Shown here in pieces: positions 45,143 to 57,216 of a DNA stretch of 64,000 bases; positions within the stretch are counted from its first letter, which is position 1, and each line of letters opens with the position of its first letter. The stretch comes from Chimonanthus salicifolius (Eukaryota; Streptophyta; Magnoliopsida; Laurales; Calycanthaceae). Location of the stretch: assembly GCA_013350335.1 (NCBI GenBank), contig CM023541.1, positions 61,879,413-61,943,412 of the forward strand, given 5' to 3'. The notes under the pieces were generated by a model that did not search any database, was not told the origin of the DNA, and was given only the letters and a program-made list of their open reading frames with translations. A program made the translations under genes and the position numbers.

Positions 45143-48100
45143 AAAAGGCCCTCTATCAAACATTCAATACAAATTATAAAAATACCTTTATGCTCTTGTA
45201 CTCCTTCTCTGTGTTTGGCATCCAACCACCTAATGAGGGTCTAGTATTCAATATGTCCTAAATCACCATAATTACCATTCAACACCTCGTGCCGAACCTA
45301 TAAACCTTGTGACACCAACATCAGGGCCATACTATTGCATCATCTTCATTCATTTCAAAGACTCATCAAGAACCCCCTTCACTTTAGTTGAGGATTCTTC
45401 CAATGAGGAATGATAGAAGAAAATTCATAGGTTGATCACCACATCTAATTGCTTTCTTCCTTACCTATCATTATTGAGTATGTGATGAGTACCCTTGACC
45501 AATGGGCATTATCTAGAATGAACCTCCAATTTCTATTTATCGTTCTTTCGACACATGACTACTGAGAATGAACGATGTAAATCCCTCTTGCTACAATCCA
45601 ATCAATAGGCTAAATGAGAAACAAGCACTGTCCATGAAACCAACATGATCAAATGAAGAAAATTTTGACTGTTAAGATAGCAGATGGTAAACAATGACAG
45701 GCAACAATGGTTAAAATCTGTGTGAAGAGAAAAAATGTGTTATATCTTCTTCGCTGGTTGTTTACAATCTTTGGTAGACAAGAGAAAAGCTACTAGACCT
45801 TCATACTTATCTTAACGACTTGACTTTGATTCAGGTTGTGGATATTATCAGAGACAATATCAGAGACAATCAAAGATTCATTGATAGAACATCCACAAAA
45901 TGACCTGTGAATGCATTGTTGAGGGACAGAAGCATGAATTACTGAAGCAAGCAGGCAAATTTGTCAACACAGAAATGTAATTCTGTTAGCAGTTGATGGT
46001 GAAATATAAAATGGAAGCATGAAATCGTCAAGGTGGAAGAGAAAGTCAGCAAGGATACCTAACCCACCCTACTCTACTTCCCTTGGAAATTTTTACTCTT
46101 TCCATTACTTCAAGAATCTAAAATAAATGGAACACAATAATAGATTTAGTTAAATCTACTTAGGTTATCTCACACAATGATAGAGGCACTGGGAACTGAC
46201 TCTAAGGCCTCACCTCAATCAATATCTATCACCTTCATAGGGCTAAGCTCATGGGAAAAAACATAAAGCAACCTGTCTGCAAACTAATGAAAGATTGAAC
46301 CTGCATGACAACAGGTTGTCGCACAGTTTGCAGGTGGTGCTTTCACTAGCATAGTTGATGGGGACATCATGCCAAAGGAAGATCATATGGAGGAGGATGT
46401 GGAGATGGATCAAACTGAAGAAATTGTCATGGCTTTCATGGAACCTTTGGACCGAGGCAACACACATTGGAAACCGGCCAATAGGAGCTTTCCATAAGTT
46501 GGTAAAATACATGTGAAACCTGGAAATGTCTCCCATACCAATTAAATTCCCTGAATGACCCAAATACCCAATTGCAAGAAACCCTAATTCCTCCATCCAA
46601 AACCCTAGGCCATCCTTACCACACACCTCCACTCCTACAATTTCTACCCTAGCCGCACACCACCCTACAAATTCTTTCCCAAAACGTGTAAGGATTGCTC
46701 AGAACCCTCCATTCCCTAAAACCTCTTACCCATAGGCGTGTGATGTATTTGGAAGTCTAAAATCCCTCACTCCACAACTCATATGCGTGTGAAGGTTTTG
46801 GAGAGTCTTTGTTTCCAAGTTTAGCCTGGGTTTTATTTCATTGGTCTTCTTAGTTTACTTGTCATTGACTTTCATTGTCATTGGTCTATGTAAAAACACA
46901 AGGATTGCATCCATATGAGGGTGCAAACCGTGTGCAATATTGGATTGCCATTTGTTTCCTTGCGAGCCACCTTGAGAAGTCAACATGCCTAAGCCATGGG
47001 TTGCCTTAACCAACCATGGCTCGTCCTAGGTTAGATGAGTCTTGGAGTCCCTATAAAAAGACCCTTTGAGTGGCTGATTGAACACACATGAAGAGGACCG
47101 AATTTTGTAACTCAATTTGACCTTGAACCGAATTCAATACAAGGAGGTTGAGACCTCTAGAATTGGAAGTGAATCTCAAGTTTGTTTGCAAGTAAGTACC
47201 AAAGTTCCATTGTTCCATTCTTTCTTTATGTACTTGAATTTTAATTAAAATTTGCATTCTCTATTCTTCTCCCTTTTCTTGGAAACATTAATCCCATTTG
47301 GGAGCTGCATTTCTAATTTTAATTCAACCATAAGAACATAGAATTCTTTGGGAGACTTGCTCACCATTGACGTTTATCGATGTTGTGATTGGTAAGGAAC
47401 CAGATTATAGACACTTGATCGGTTCAGGATTCCATAACCGTAACATTGTTGGAATCCATATTTCTTGTGTGAGTCAAGGACGATTTTTGACACCACCTTG
47501 GCTGTATGAATAGTGGTTGTAGCTATGGAAAACAAAGAAATCCTGACACAACAAACATGTTAGTAATTATATAGAAATACACGACACTTACGTGGTTTGA
47601 GGGTGTTTGCCCACATCTAAAATGAATGGCTAATCCAGGGTAGTGTGATGTGGTATAAATTTATGTTTGAATCAATGATGTTAAGATCTACATAAATTTT
47701 GTTTTTTAGGACTGTGAGGTTTTCGTGAGAAGCAGGAATCATTTGTCAAACAATTGGAATAATTACAAGACCATTCTATGTTGATGGTTAGAATCATTCA
47801 GTCAGAAGTCAGATTTATTCTTGGGCGACAAGAAAATCAAAGATTTTGGATCTGGTTAATGATGGAAAACATTGGCAATCCAGAACCAATTGACAAAAGG
47901 AGCAGATTAATGATGAGATCTTCATTTTCACCATTGATGATTGAATCGATAGTTGAAATCCTCTGACCAACCAAATGTCGAACTCGAACCTGTTCTTGCA
48001 ATCAATATAAATGTCGATTTTTTATGGTAGATAATCACACCAAGGTGATTCTTGAGAGAGATACACAAATGGAGGAGTAGATCATTTGATGAATAATCAA

Positions 48101-48400
48101 GATTTATAACTGGGTTGCTTCTAACTAAAAGCAGCAAACTACCTTTCTAATTCATACACCATCAAATAGATTTGTCTCTCTAAATATTACCTTTGAGGCT
48201 AAATACCAAAGACAGGGAAATGTTATAAATATCTTGATATGAAAAATAATATTTCACTGCCATAATCTTTAGATATTATGATCTTCATCTCTGCATGGTA
48301 CCTCAAAGAACAAATGGTCATGCTTCCTAATGGAATGGATATAAAGAAAACTGAAATAATGTTACAGCTATTTGAGACTTCAAACATTAAAGGAGAAGGT
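45143..48400. other. Unassigned intronic/intergenic DNA with a promoter-like block
   Basis: No gene. 46780-47480 resembles a decayed LTR: CTATAAAAAGACCC at about 47051, then a leader-like stretch. The open frame at 46249-46632 on the minus strand has no family resemblance. Confidence 0.3.
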
Positions 48401-48872
48401 TGCAAAATGTCACGAAGCTAGCGAGCCCTTTCTTGATTCAGCCCATGCGGCACTCACTGGATCAGTCCGTCGTCAAATGAGTCAACATTACCACCAATAT
48501 GGTCACTCTTTGTACCATTGTGATCAAACCAAACCATACAAATTTGAACACAAGAATAAGAGAGAGATGGGAATGCCAAGAATGAACTTATTTGAATAGA
48601 ACACAAAGAGAATACATGACTTGGACATTTTACAAGCACTCACACTCTTAGACTAGAAATCTTTGTTAGCACACAACCTTGATGCTATCCAACAAGCTTC
48701 AAAACTTGGAGAGTTCAATTCTTTCCCAAGCTCAATACTCCTCACTAGCTTGACTCCTCTCTCAAGCTCTATGTGAAGGTTGAGGGTTGAAGGTTACAAG
48801 GGTTGTTCTCTGCAAATGAGCTCCTCACCTCCTTTTATAGGTGAGGTTTGGAGCATGAGTGGATTGTGACAT

Positions 48873-48890
48873 GAACTTTCTAGACTCTTC
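48873..48890 (-). promoter_or_regulatory. Heat shock element, four units
   Basis: On the plus strand GAActTTCtaGActcTTC: four alternating GAA/TTC units with 2-bp gaps, one base off consensus (GAC). It sits 34 bp upstream of the minus-strand TATA box. Confidence 0.55.
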
Positions 48891-49092
48891 TACACTCTAG
48901 AGCACTCTAAGAATCTCTACACTACCACATTTTTATACAACATTCCATAATGTTCTACAAGACTCCATACTCTTCTACAAAACTCTACACCATTCTAGAT
49001 TCTTCCACACAACTCTACACATTTCTATATTAAACTAGAGAACTCTACATTATTCGAGAGAACTCCACAAGACTCTAGCACATTGGAGAGCC

Positions 49093-49115
49093 TTCTTGAA
49101 CCATCTAGAATCTTT
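49093..49115 (-). promoter_or_regulatory. Heat shock element, five units
   Basis: Units on the plus strand: TTC 49093, GAA 49098, aTC 49103, GAA 49108, TTt 49113, each separated by 2 bp. Two single-base departures from consensus. Confidence 0.55.
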
Positions 49116-49334
49116 CGCATTTTTCTAGACTCTTCTCACTAATTCCATGCCATTCTCGAGCATTTCGGAAACTCCTACGCATCCAAAACCTCCCTCTTCT
49201 CAGTTCAGCCATATGATTTTGACACCAAAGCCAACCTTCGCATGAGTTCGTCTGGTCATGGAGTCTCGACCTGTGACAGTAAGCTCGCAATGTTTTGTGT
49301 GATAAAAGAGTCCCACGTAGCCATAAGGGATGAT

Positions 49335-49760
49335 TCTATAAAACAACTATGAGGCCCACAATGCTTTATGGACTAGAATGTTAGACAATGAAGAAAAGAT
49401 AATTAGACAACGTTAGGTGACGGAGATGCACATGTTATGTTGAATGAGTGGTTTTATTATGAAGGATAGAATAAGAAATGACCACATTAAAGAAAGTTTA
49501 AAAATAGTCTCAATAGAAGACAAATTAAGAGAAACACATTTAAGGTGGTTTCGACATGTGGGTAGAAGGTTGGGGACAACTCTAGTTCATAGGACTAAGA
49601 AGTTACAAGTTGCATGTACGAGAAGGGGTAAACCAATGAAAACATAAAAAGAGGGATAAAAAAAAGGACATGATAGATAATGGAGTGACAGACCATATAG
49701 TTTATGATAGGATCAAATGGAGAAGTAGTACTTGAAAAACCGACTCCAAATAGATGAGAT
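49335..49760 (+). mobile_element. RTE-type LINE 3' end
   Basis: RPTMLYGLEC, then CWMSGFIMKDRIRNDHIKES and EDKLRETHLRWFRHVGRRL (49444-49647), the conserved RTE C-terminal module. Ends in TAATGATAATG near 49780. Best preserved of the three RTE copies here. Confidence 0.75.
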
Positions 49761-50349
49761 TATAATCGTAATGATAATGTGAAAAAACCAAATTCCAAAA
49801 TCACCCACAAAGAAATAATTCTTAGTTTTTAAGGACAATACCCTAACATTGCCAATTGGATGATTTTAACTAAAACCATCTTCTGCTTCTTAATCTACAG
49901 GGACATCCATGAATTTCTAACATTGATTCCAACATGAATCTAGATTTCAATTAATTTGATAGAAGAAACATAAGCATAAGGCTATTTTCTCCTACTAAGA
50001 ATAAAACAATAAATGGATTGAGAGGGGACAAAGTCATTCCAATTTATGCATGTCTATCGAGGCCATATTCCTTTCTATCCTATATTTTCTAATCAACTCT
50101 ATTGAAAATTATATTCTCCTTTCATTCCCAATATGTCACGTTCTTTCTTTCTGTGTAGAAATTCATACTTATTTTTGCTTCATATGAATTTCCCTAAAAA
50201 TAAACTTTAAGTTCATTGATTCTAGAAGTTATCTCCTTCCTCTCAAAGCAATCATTTTCATCATTTTACACAAATCAAAGAATTAGAAATTTAATATCTA
50301 AAATGAGAACATTGCACCAATGTTCTTTCACTAAAACTAAGCCCTAGAC
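49761..50349. other. Spacer before the copia element
   Basis: AT-rich, no gene or repeat recognised. Confidence 0.35.
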
Positions 50350-50354
50350 ATATC

Positions 50355-50957
50355 TGTAAGAATTTACTCCATGATGTGGCCCACCCATCTTGAATTTGAA
50401 ATGAAGGGACTCACATTCATACCTATGCATGTAACAGTTAGGAGAGTAAAAGAAACATGGACAGTTACCCATTTTGATGGGAAATGGGTTTATGGCTTTT
50501 GTAACTGCCAATGGGTCCTCCTCTCTACTCCTAAGGTTTTCTCTCTGAATTGGGGTTTATCCATCACCTAAGGAAAAGACAGCAAAGGGACTAAGGTAGA
50601 GGAAGAGAGAGATACTCAAAGGCACTCTACATCATATCTTGTTTTCTTCTCTTTGAATTACAGACTATAGAAGGAAGGCAAGACAGCTAGGAACATAAAA
50701 CAACATGTTGATTAAAGATTGTCCAGATAATCGACTTTGCTAAATGGATTCGGGTATGTTTGATTTATTTGATTATGATGTTATTTCCGCCTAATGTTTA
50801 AAGTATTGTTAAACATCCATTTGATTCAGATCTTGTGGAATAATGAAGGTGGATTGATACTCATGTTTTGATTTGGTTTATTAAGATGTAAACTGATAAT
50901 GAAACCTCAATGTTTCCATGCCAAATCATCATTCCTCATTATGAAAATTATCTATCA
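50355..50957 (+). repeat. 5' LTR of the copia element
   Basis: 603 bp, TGTAAGAATTTAC...CTATCA. Confidence 0.93.
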
Positions 50958-51002
50958 ATTGGTATCAGAGCATGGTTTCATATGAATCACTTGGTGTTTT
51001 AA

Positions 51003-51338
51003 TTGAAGTTGTATGATGTAGAAATTAATGATGAAATTAATCACTTACTTTTTGAGCTGCATTTGTTATTACCAGAAATCTTGCTAGCTATTGCTGCTTT
51101 CTTCCTTGTTCATGCCATTTTTCAACGGGCCAAATTTCTTGTAAAATGGCATGTTTATGGAATACTTCCTTCCCTTATTCTCAATCTGCACCATTTGCAT
51201 GATTGGTACACTCATGTTCTTGAGACATGTGGTTGTACTTTTGTATTCAATGGTCACTGGTTCACAAACATGAAGTTTGTAATCACATGCAATCCAGCTG
51301 ATGTCAATCGACACCCAGCAGTAACATACTCTCAATGA
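51003..51338 (+). pseudogene. Captured cytochrome P450 N-terminal fragment (CYP96/CYP86-like)
   Basis: A 111-codon open frame, without its own ATG, begins right after a TAA, 32 bp downstream of the PBS. Residues 21-101 (51063-51305) read like the start of a plant CYP96-type alkane/fatty-acid hydroxylase: a membrane anchor LLLPEILLAIAAFFLVHAIF, the VYGILPSLILNLHHLHDW block (family NWPxxGMLPSLLxNxHRxHD), then TFVFNGHWFTNM and KFVITCNPADVN (family TFxFKGPWFxxMD, TCDPANVHH). The heme-binding region is absent. It is in the element's sense orientation. The homology call is from memory of the family pattern; the exact P450 subfamily is uncertain. Confidence 0.75.
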
Positions 51339-51339
51339 T

Positions 51340-52850
51340 CCTCAAATTTATTAGACATTGTCGATTCTCCAAAGCTACTGCTACTGCTCAATTCAAGGCC
51401 AGTTAAGCAAATTTAATGGGAACATTGAGAAAGGAACAATTTTCTATGGTGGTATCTTTCATAAATCTAATTAAGATCTGGTAGTCTCATTTGCTGGTCT
51501 AATCCAAGTCTACCAATGTTAAGGCTGAAATTGGAAAATAAAATAATAAAGAAGGATATGCACAGGACGGTGGTCATCTTGGTGGGTTTGATGTGCATTA
51601 CTGTAAGGATTTTTAAAGGGAATGGAATAGAGGTTTGGCTGCATCTGCAAGTTGTATATGAGGATTCAATCAGCTGAATTCACAACTGTTTTGCACAGAT
51701 TTTATTTGTGAACTTTTCACCCGATTGTATCCATTTTTTATCCTTTCAGATCAATTTTACTCTTTAAGAAAAATCAATTCCCTATTATGAAAATCCCATC
51801 AATTGGTGTCCTGTGGCATGTTTGTATGGGACTGAAATTCATGTTTTAGATTTGGGTGTATTGAGATAAGAAAATCTTGAAAGAGAAATAAATTTCCACT
51901 CCCAAAATTTCAATCCTAAATTATGAAGTTTATAACATTCAGTGTCGGTCGGACCGACAGTAAGCATTGGTCGAACCGGTATTAGGGCTTTATCGGTCAA
52001 ACCAATATTAGAGTTTTGTTGGTCGAACCGACAGTTTGTCGGTCAATCTGACACCCAACAGGAAGTGCCTTTTAGTGTACTTATTAAACTTGAACATTAA
52101 CTAATGATGGAGAATTGATTTATTATGCTGAATTAATCAATTTTGAAACACATGAAGAATACTTAGGATGTCTTACATATTCAATGAAGTGATAGAAATA
52201 TAAGATTACGTGTTTCATGTGAAAATTCTTATGAATTGAATGTGAATCTTGATTGATTCAATTATAGTGTAAAGTCATTATTTTGACTTGAATTCATATT
52301 ATGATATGGTTTGTTAGTCACCAAAGTGGCCTAACCGGAATGTGTTGAAAATCGAGTCATATAACCATGATTTAATACCCTTCTCAAGTGTTAAATGATA
52401 ATGGCTTTGCAAATTGCAATCCCTAATCACAAAGATATTAGGTTGGCCTAAAGGTGCACCGTTCTGAGTGGTTAACAGATTAGGATAGAATAATTGACAG
52501 GTATTTGTGGTTGGTATTCGTACGGACACCCAAAGGTGACGGCGATGTTTGATCATTTGTATTTGGTTGGTTAGTTCTATTGGTGATTGGGAATCACCAT
52601 GATGATTAAAATGGTGTGCCAATAGATTACCCAAAGGTAGATCACTGGCAATACTATTTGCTAAAGTTATTTTAAACGATGTGTCATAAGATTACCCAAA
52701 GGTAGATTTGATAACATTGTTTACTAAAGTTATTGATTGTGTGTTTCTACTTAAGTTTAACTCATAGCATTAAAGAGTGATCATGTGTTATCAATTTTTA
52801 GCTACCTTACATGTAATACTTAATGCACAAGCCTCGTCTGTCTCCATATT
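51340..52850 (+). other. Long non-coding leader inside the copia element
   Basis: No coding sequence. Holds the CGGTC palindrome array (51943-52055) and three ACCCAAAGGT words (about 52510, 52630 and 52695). Confidence 0.5.
51943..52055 (+). repeat. CGGTC/GACCG palindromic repeat array
   Basis: TGTCGGTCGGACCGACA (51943-51959) is a perfect inverted repeat around one base. Related units TGGTCGAACCG, TCGGTCAAACC, TGGTCGAACCGACA and GTCGGTCAATC follow, with TATTAGRGYTTT spacers. Confidence 0.7.
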
Positions 52851-52854
52851 GAAT

Positions 52855-55520
52855 GTGATGAATTTCTCAAGAAGAAAAGAACAAGTCGAGTTCTACCTTG
52901 ATGTACTCAATCTTGATAGAGTAATTATTTAAGATAGGCCTATTATAACTTATGAAAGTAGTGCTAAGAGAAAACTTCACATGAAGGGTGGATTAAGTCC
53001 ATCAGACTTAGCCTTATGTTCCTGCGCATGACCATAGCAAGCAACATTAAGTCAACACTACCAAAACAGATAATGTTTAGGATTTCCTCCAAAACATAGA
53101 AACTAAGTTCAAATTAGCAGACAAGTCCTTAGCTGGGACATTTATGACAAGACTCACCACAATGAAATGTGATAAGACTTGAGGAATATATGAGTGTGTG
53201 ATGGAAATGACCAACATCGCTGCTCAATTAAAGAACCTTGGAATGTAATTCCTCAGAGATTTTTATACTGAGGTAGAAAGGCAATTAGATAGGAAAGGTG
53301 AAGATCATAAGATCTGATAGGGGTGGTGAGTATTATGATAGGTATGATGAAACGGGTTAACACCTGGGGTCATTTGCTAGATTACTAGAAAGTTGAGGAA
53401 TTGTAGCTCAATATACAATGCCTGGTACGCCTTAGTAGAATGGTGTTCCTGAAAGGCGAAACCGAACAATTATAGATATGGTTAGGAGCATGCTATGTAA
53501 TAGCAATATACCTGTTATGTTGTGGATGTGTGCTTTAAGGACAGTAGTGTACATATTGAACAGGGTTCCTATTAAGTCAGTTCCTAAGACACATTTTGAA
53601 CTGTGGACAGAAAGGAAACCCAGTTTAAGACACCTGCATATATGGGATTGTCCTGTGGAAGCAAGGATATATAATCCACATGAAAATAAACTTAATGAGA
53701 GGACAATCAGTGGTTACTTGATTGGTTACCCTGAGAAGTCCAAAAGGTATAGATTTTACTGCCCAAACCATAGACTAAGGATTGTAGAGACCTAAAATGC
53801 AAGTTTCATATAGAATGGTGAGGTTAGTCGGAGTGATATAGTAAGAAGTGTGAATATACAAGAAGTACGGGTACAAGTGCCTATGCCTGTAACTTCGAAA
53901 ACTCTTGTTGTTGTTCCTAATATCATTGAACAACATAATGAAACAGAACACTTCAATGATCAATCACTCCTTGAGGAAACTATCATTGATGAACCAATTG
54001 TAGAACAACCAAAGGAAATAACCTTAAGAAGGTCTCAAAGGTAAATGAGACCTGCTATTTCAAATGATTATGTGGTTTACATAAAAGAATCGGATTATGT
54101 TTTGAGAACTGTTAAAGATCCTGTTACAAATGAATAAGCCATAGAATGTGAGAATTCTGATAAATAGATAGAAGCCATGAAAGATGAGTTAAACTCCATA
54201 GACCATAATGAAGTTTGGGATTTAGTAGAATTGCCCTAAGGATACAAGAAAGTCAGATGTAAATGGGTCTTTAAAAATAAATGAAACTCAAAGGGCAATA
54301 TCAAATAGTATTAAGCCAGACTTGTGGCCAAGGGTTTCACTCAGAAGGATGTCATTAATTATAAAGAGACATTCTCTCCTATATCCAGGAAGGACTCTTT
54401 CAGAATAGTTATGACTCTAGTAGCTCATTATGATTTGGAGTTACACCAGATGGATGTTAGAACCTCGTTTTGAATGGTAATGTAGATGAGGATGTATATA
54501 TGGATTAACCTAAAGGTTTCTCCATAGAGGGAAAGGTACACATGGCATGCAAACTTAAGAAATTAATTTATGGTCTTAAGCAAGCCTTCCGACAATGGTA
54601 TCTTAAGTTCAATGATACCGTTACCTCTTTCAGTTTTAAGGACAACACCGTTGATCGGTGTATATATCTGAAGGTTAGTGGGAACAAATATATCTTCTTG
54701 AAATTGTATGTTGATGACATTTTGCTCGTCACTAATGATTATTGTTCCTCTCAAGATGCCCCTATATAAAAGAAGGACATAAATTTAGTCTAATGCAATA
54801 TCCTAAAAAAAAAATGAACTTGAAAAAAACAAATGGAGGAAATCCCTTATGCCTTTACTGTAGGTAGTCTTATGTATGTCTAGACCTGCACCAAACTAGT
54901 TATTAGCTTTGTCATTGGTATGCTCAGATGTTAAAGTAACCCTGGAATGGATCACTGGAAAGATGCAAAGAAAGTTATAAGATATTTAAAGGGTACTAAG
55001 GATTTTATGATCACTTTTAAGAGATCCGACAATCTCGAGGTTATTGGCTACTCGGGTTCGGACTTTATTGGATGTGTTGATATTATGAAGTCAATGTTTG
55101 GTTATTTGTTCCTTATGGTTGACGGAACAATCTCATGAAAAAGGTGTCAAACAAACTATCACCGCACCATAAACCATGGAAGCAAGATTTGTGGCATACT
55201 ATGAGGCCATTATTCAAAGAATGTGATTGCGAAAGTTTATCTCAAGACTTGGAATTGTTAATAGCATTGCCAGGCCGCTGAGAATTTATTGTGATAACTC
55301 TGCAACTGTTTTCTTCTCTAAGAATGATAAGTATTCTAATGGATCAAAACATATGGAATTGAAGTACATTATCGTAAAAGAGGAGTTTCAGAAACGGACG
55401 GTGTCTATTGAACACATAAGCGCTCAGCTTATAATAACAGATCCCTTGACGAAAGGGTTACCTATAAAGACCTTTAAAGGACATGCCAATAGAATGGGTC
55501 TTGAATGTAACTCATTATGA
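52855..55520 (+). pseudogene. Copia gag-pol remnant (gag, integrase part, RT, RNase H)
   Basis: Gag pieces: AGTFMTRLTTMKCDKT, CVMEMTNIAAQLKNLGM. After a deletion comes the integrase core part (IRSDRGGEYYDRYDE, then [20 protein letters not shown] at 53450) and [20 protein letters not shown]: WKxVKKxRCKWVFK-like block near 54240, ARLVAKGFTQKDVINYKETF, YGLKQAFRQWYLKFND and catalytic YVDD at 54707-54718. RNase H ends with IYCDNSATVFFSKNDKYSNG and LTKGLPIKTFKGHANRMGL. At least 15 stops or frame breaks. Confidence 0.85.
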
Positions 55521-55926
55521 TGTATTTTGGGTTGCTTTATGTATTTATATGAGATTTTGACACTTGAGTACTCATAATAGAGTTTCTGATATTTTATTCC
55601 TGTTTATTATATTTTTTATATGTATACATTATATGTGATTGTTTATTACTAACAGGAATAGTCTTTGTATTAAGACACTTATATGGACCATTATAAAATC
55701 TCTCACTTAAGGGTTGCGCTAAGTGGATCACTTATGTTGTAGTGATGGAAGGGACCATGTCGGACAAGATGATGTGCAACAGCCATTGCTCGCATTTGTG
55801 GGTCATTTAGTATTAACATTATAATGATAACTGTATTATGATTATTTGAATGTGAATTATGCGCGCGCCTTATGTTAACCTTGTTTTAGATTCAATGATG
55901 ATGATGATGTGGGTCAAGTGGGAGAA

Positions 55927-56529
55927 TGTAAGAATTTACTCCATGATGTGGCCCACACATCTTGAATTTGAAATGAAGGGACTCACATTCATACCTATGC
56001 ATGTAACGGTTAGGAGAGTAAAAGAAAAATGGACAGTTACCCATTTTGATGGGAAACGGGTTTATGGCTTTTGTAACTGCCAATGGGTCCTCCTCTCTAC
56101 TCCTAAGGTTTTCTCTCTGAATTGGGATTTATCCATCACCTAAGGAAAAGACAGCAAAGGGACTGAGGTAGAGGTAGAGAGAGATACTCAAAGGCACTCT
56201 ACATCATATTTTGTTTTCTTATCTTTGAATTACAGATTGTAGAAGGAAGGCAAGATAGCTAGGAACATAAAACAACATGCTGATTAAAGATTGTCTAGAT
56301 AATCGACTTTGCTAAATGGATTCGGGTATGTTTGATTTATTTGATTATGATGTTATTTTCGCCTAATGTTTAAAGTATTGTTAAACATCCATTTGATTCA
56401 GATCTTGTGGAATAATGAAGGTGGATTGATACTCATGTTTTGATTTGGTTTATTAAGATGTAAACTGATAATGAAACCTCAATGTTTCCATGCCAAATTG
56501 TCAATCCTCATTATGAAAATTATCTATCA
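55927..56529 (+). repeat. 3' LTR of the copia element
   Basis: 603 bp, same termini as the 5' LTR. Confidence 0.93.
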
Positions 56530-56700
56530 ATATCATCATCATATTCACCAATCTCATCTAAATGAAATCATATTTTTTTAGTTTTACTCAAATTCTAGCT
56601 TATGCAGCAAGTGTTCAATATTACAATCATAAAAATTGTAAGTTTAGATCAAGTTAGTATTAATAAAAGGAAGAAAAGGAAAAATAATCTGTAGTAGTAT

Positions 56701-56920
56701 TAAGGCTACAACTCGGGTCGGGTTTTGGCCTGACCCGTATGACCTGACCTGAGAAATCATGCGGGTCGAGTCGATATTTTCGGGCCAGCGGGTTGGGTCA
56801 GAATTCGAGTTAGAATTCAGGTCGTATTGGGTTCTAGAGTTTGAGTTGAGAATTCGAGTCGGGTTCCATATATATCAACTCAGGTTGGGTTGGGTTTTAA
56901 CGACCCGAGTTGCAGCCCTA
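56701..56920 (+). mobile_element. hAT-type MITE, copy 2, with 8-bp TSD
   Basis: TIRs TAAGGCTACAACTCGGG and CCCGAGTTGCAGCCCTA. TSD AGTAGTAT at 56693-56700 and 56921-56928. 220 bp, same CGGGT-rich body as the 20164 copy, internally shorter. Confidence 0.9.
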
Positions 56921-56929
56921 AGTAGTATT

Positions 56930-57211
56930 ATGTGAGGATACCTTTGGTCTAAGAAATTTAAAAGGATTTAGGAGATGATCCCATTCAAGATCGATCATCA
57001 AGGATTCAAATTGAAATATGAAGTTGTTTGCCTGAACACTTAAAAATCTCAATTTCACTTTGAATTAGTGATCAAGACTCAAGAGTAGAGAAATAAAAGA
57101 AATAAGAGAAATAAGCTAAATACTCAAAAGAGGTAGACAACATCTATTTTGCCTACAACTCATACCATAAAGAATACAAAAGAAGACTCCATCCACACCT
57201 CCGTGCTTGTC
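56930..57211. other. Spacer, no gene seen
   Basis: AT-rich, nothing recognised. Confidence 0.3.
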
Positions 57212-57216
57212 CTTTT

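Larger units (their letters stand above)
48400..49282 (-). mobile_element. LTR-like promoter block with heat-shock-element array
   Basis: Minus strand, from a TGTCACAGG start at about 49276: a CTCTAGA/TTCTAGA-rich tract (49150-48870), TATA box TATAAAA at 48839-48833, then a transcribed-looking leader to about 48600. The tract contains three well-spaced heat shock elements (see findings). No coding region follows, so it is a solo LTR or truncated element. The ends are approximate. Confidence 0.45.
50355..56529 (+). mobile_element. Copia element, 6.2 kb, TSD ATATC, carrying a P450 fragment
   Basis: LTRs 50355-50957 and 55927-56529 are both 603 bp and differ at about 20 positions by eye (near 3%). 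TSD ATATC at 50350-50354 and 56530-56534. PBS TGGTATCAGAGC at 50960-50971 and polypurine AAGTGGGAGAA at 55916-55926. Inside: a captured cytochrome P450 piece, a 1.5-kb non-coding leader, gag and pol remnants with many stops. The gag zinc knuckle, protease and integrase N-terminus are deleted, so the element is non-autonomous. Confidence 0.95.

Noticed and set aside
46249..46632. 127-codon open frame on the minus strand
   Set aside because: No recognisable domain, biased Phe/His/Leu content and no splice or promoter context. Treated as chance.
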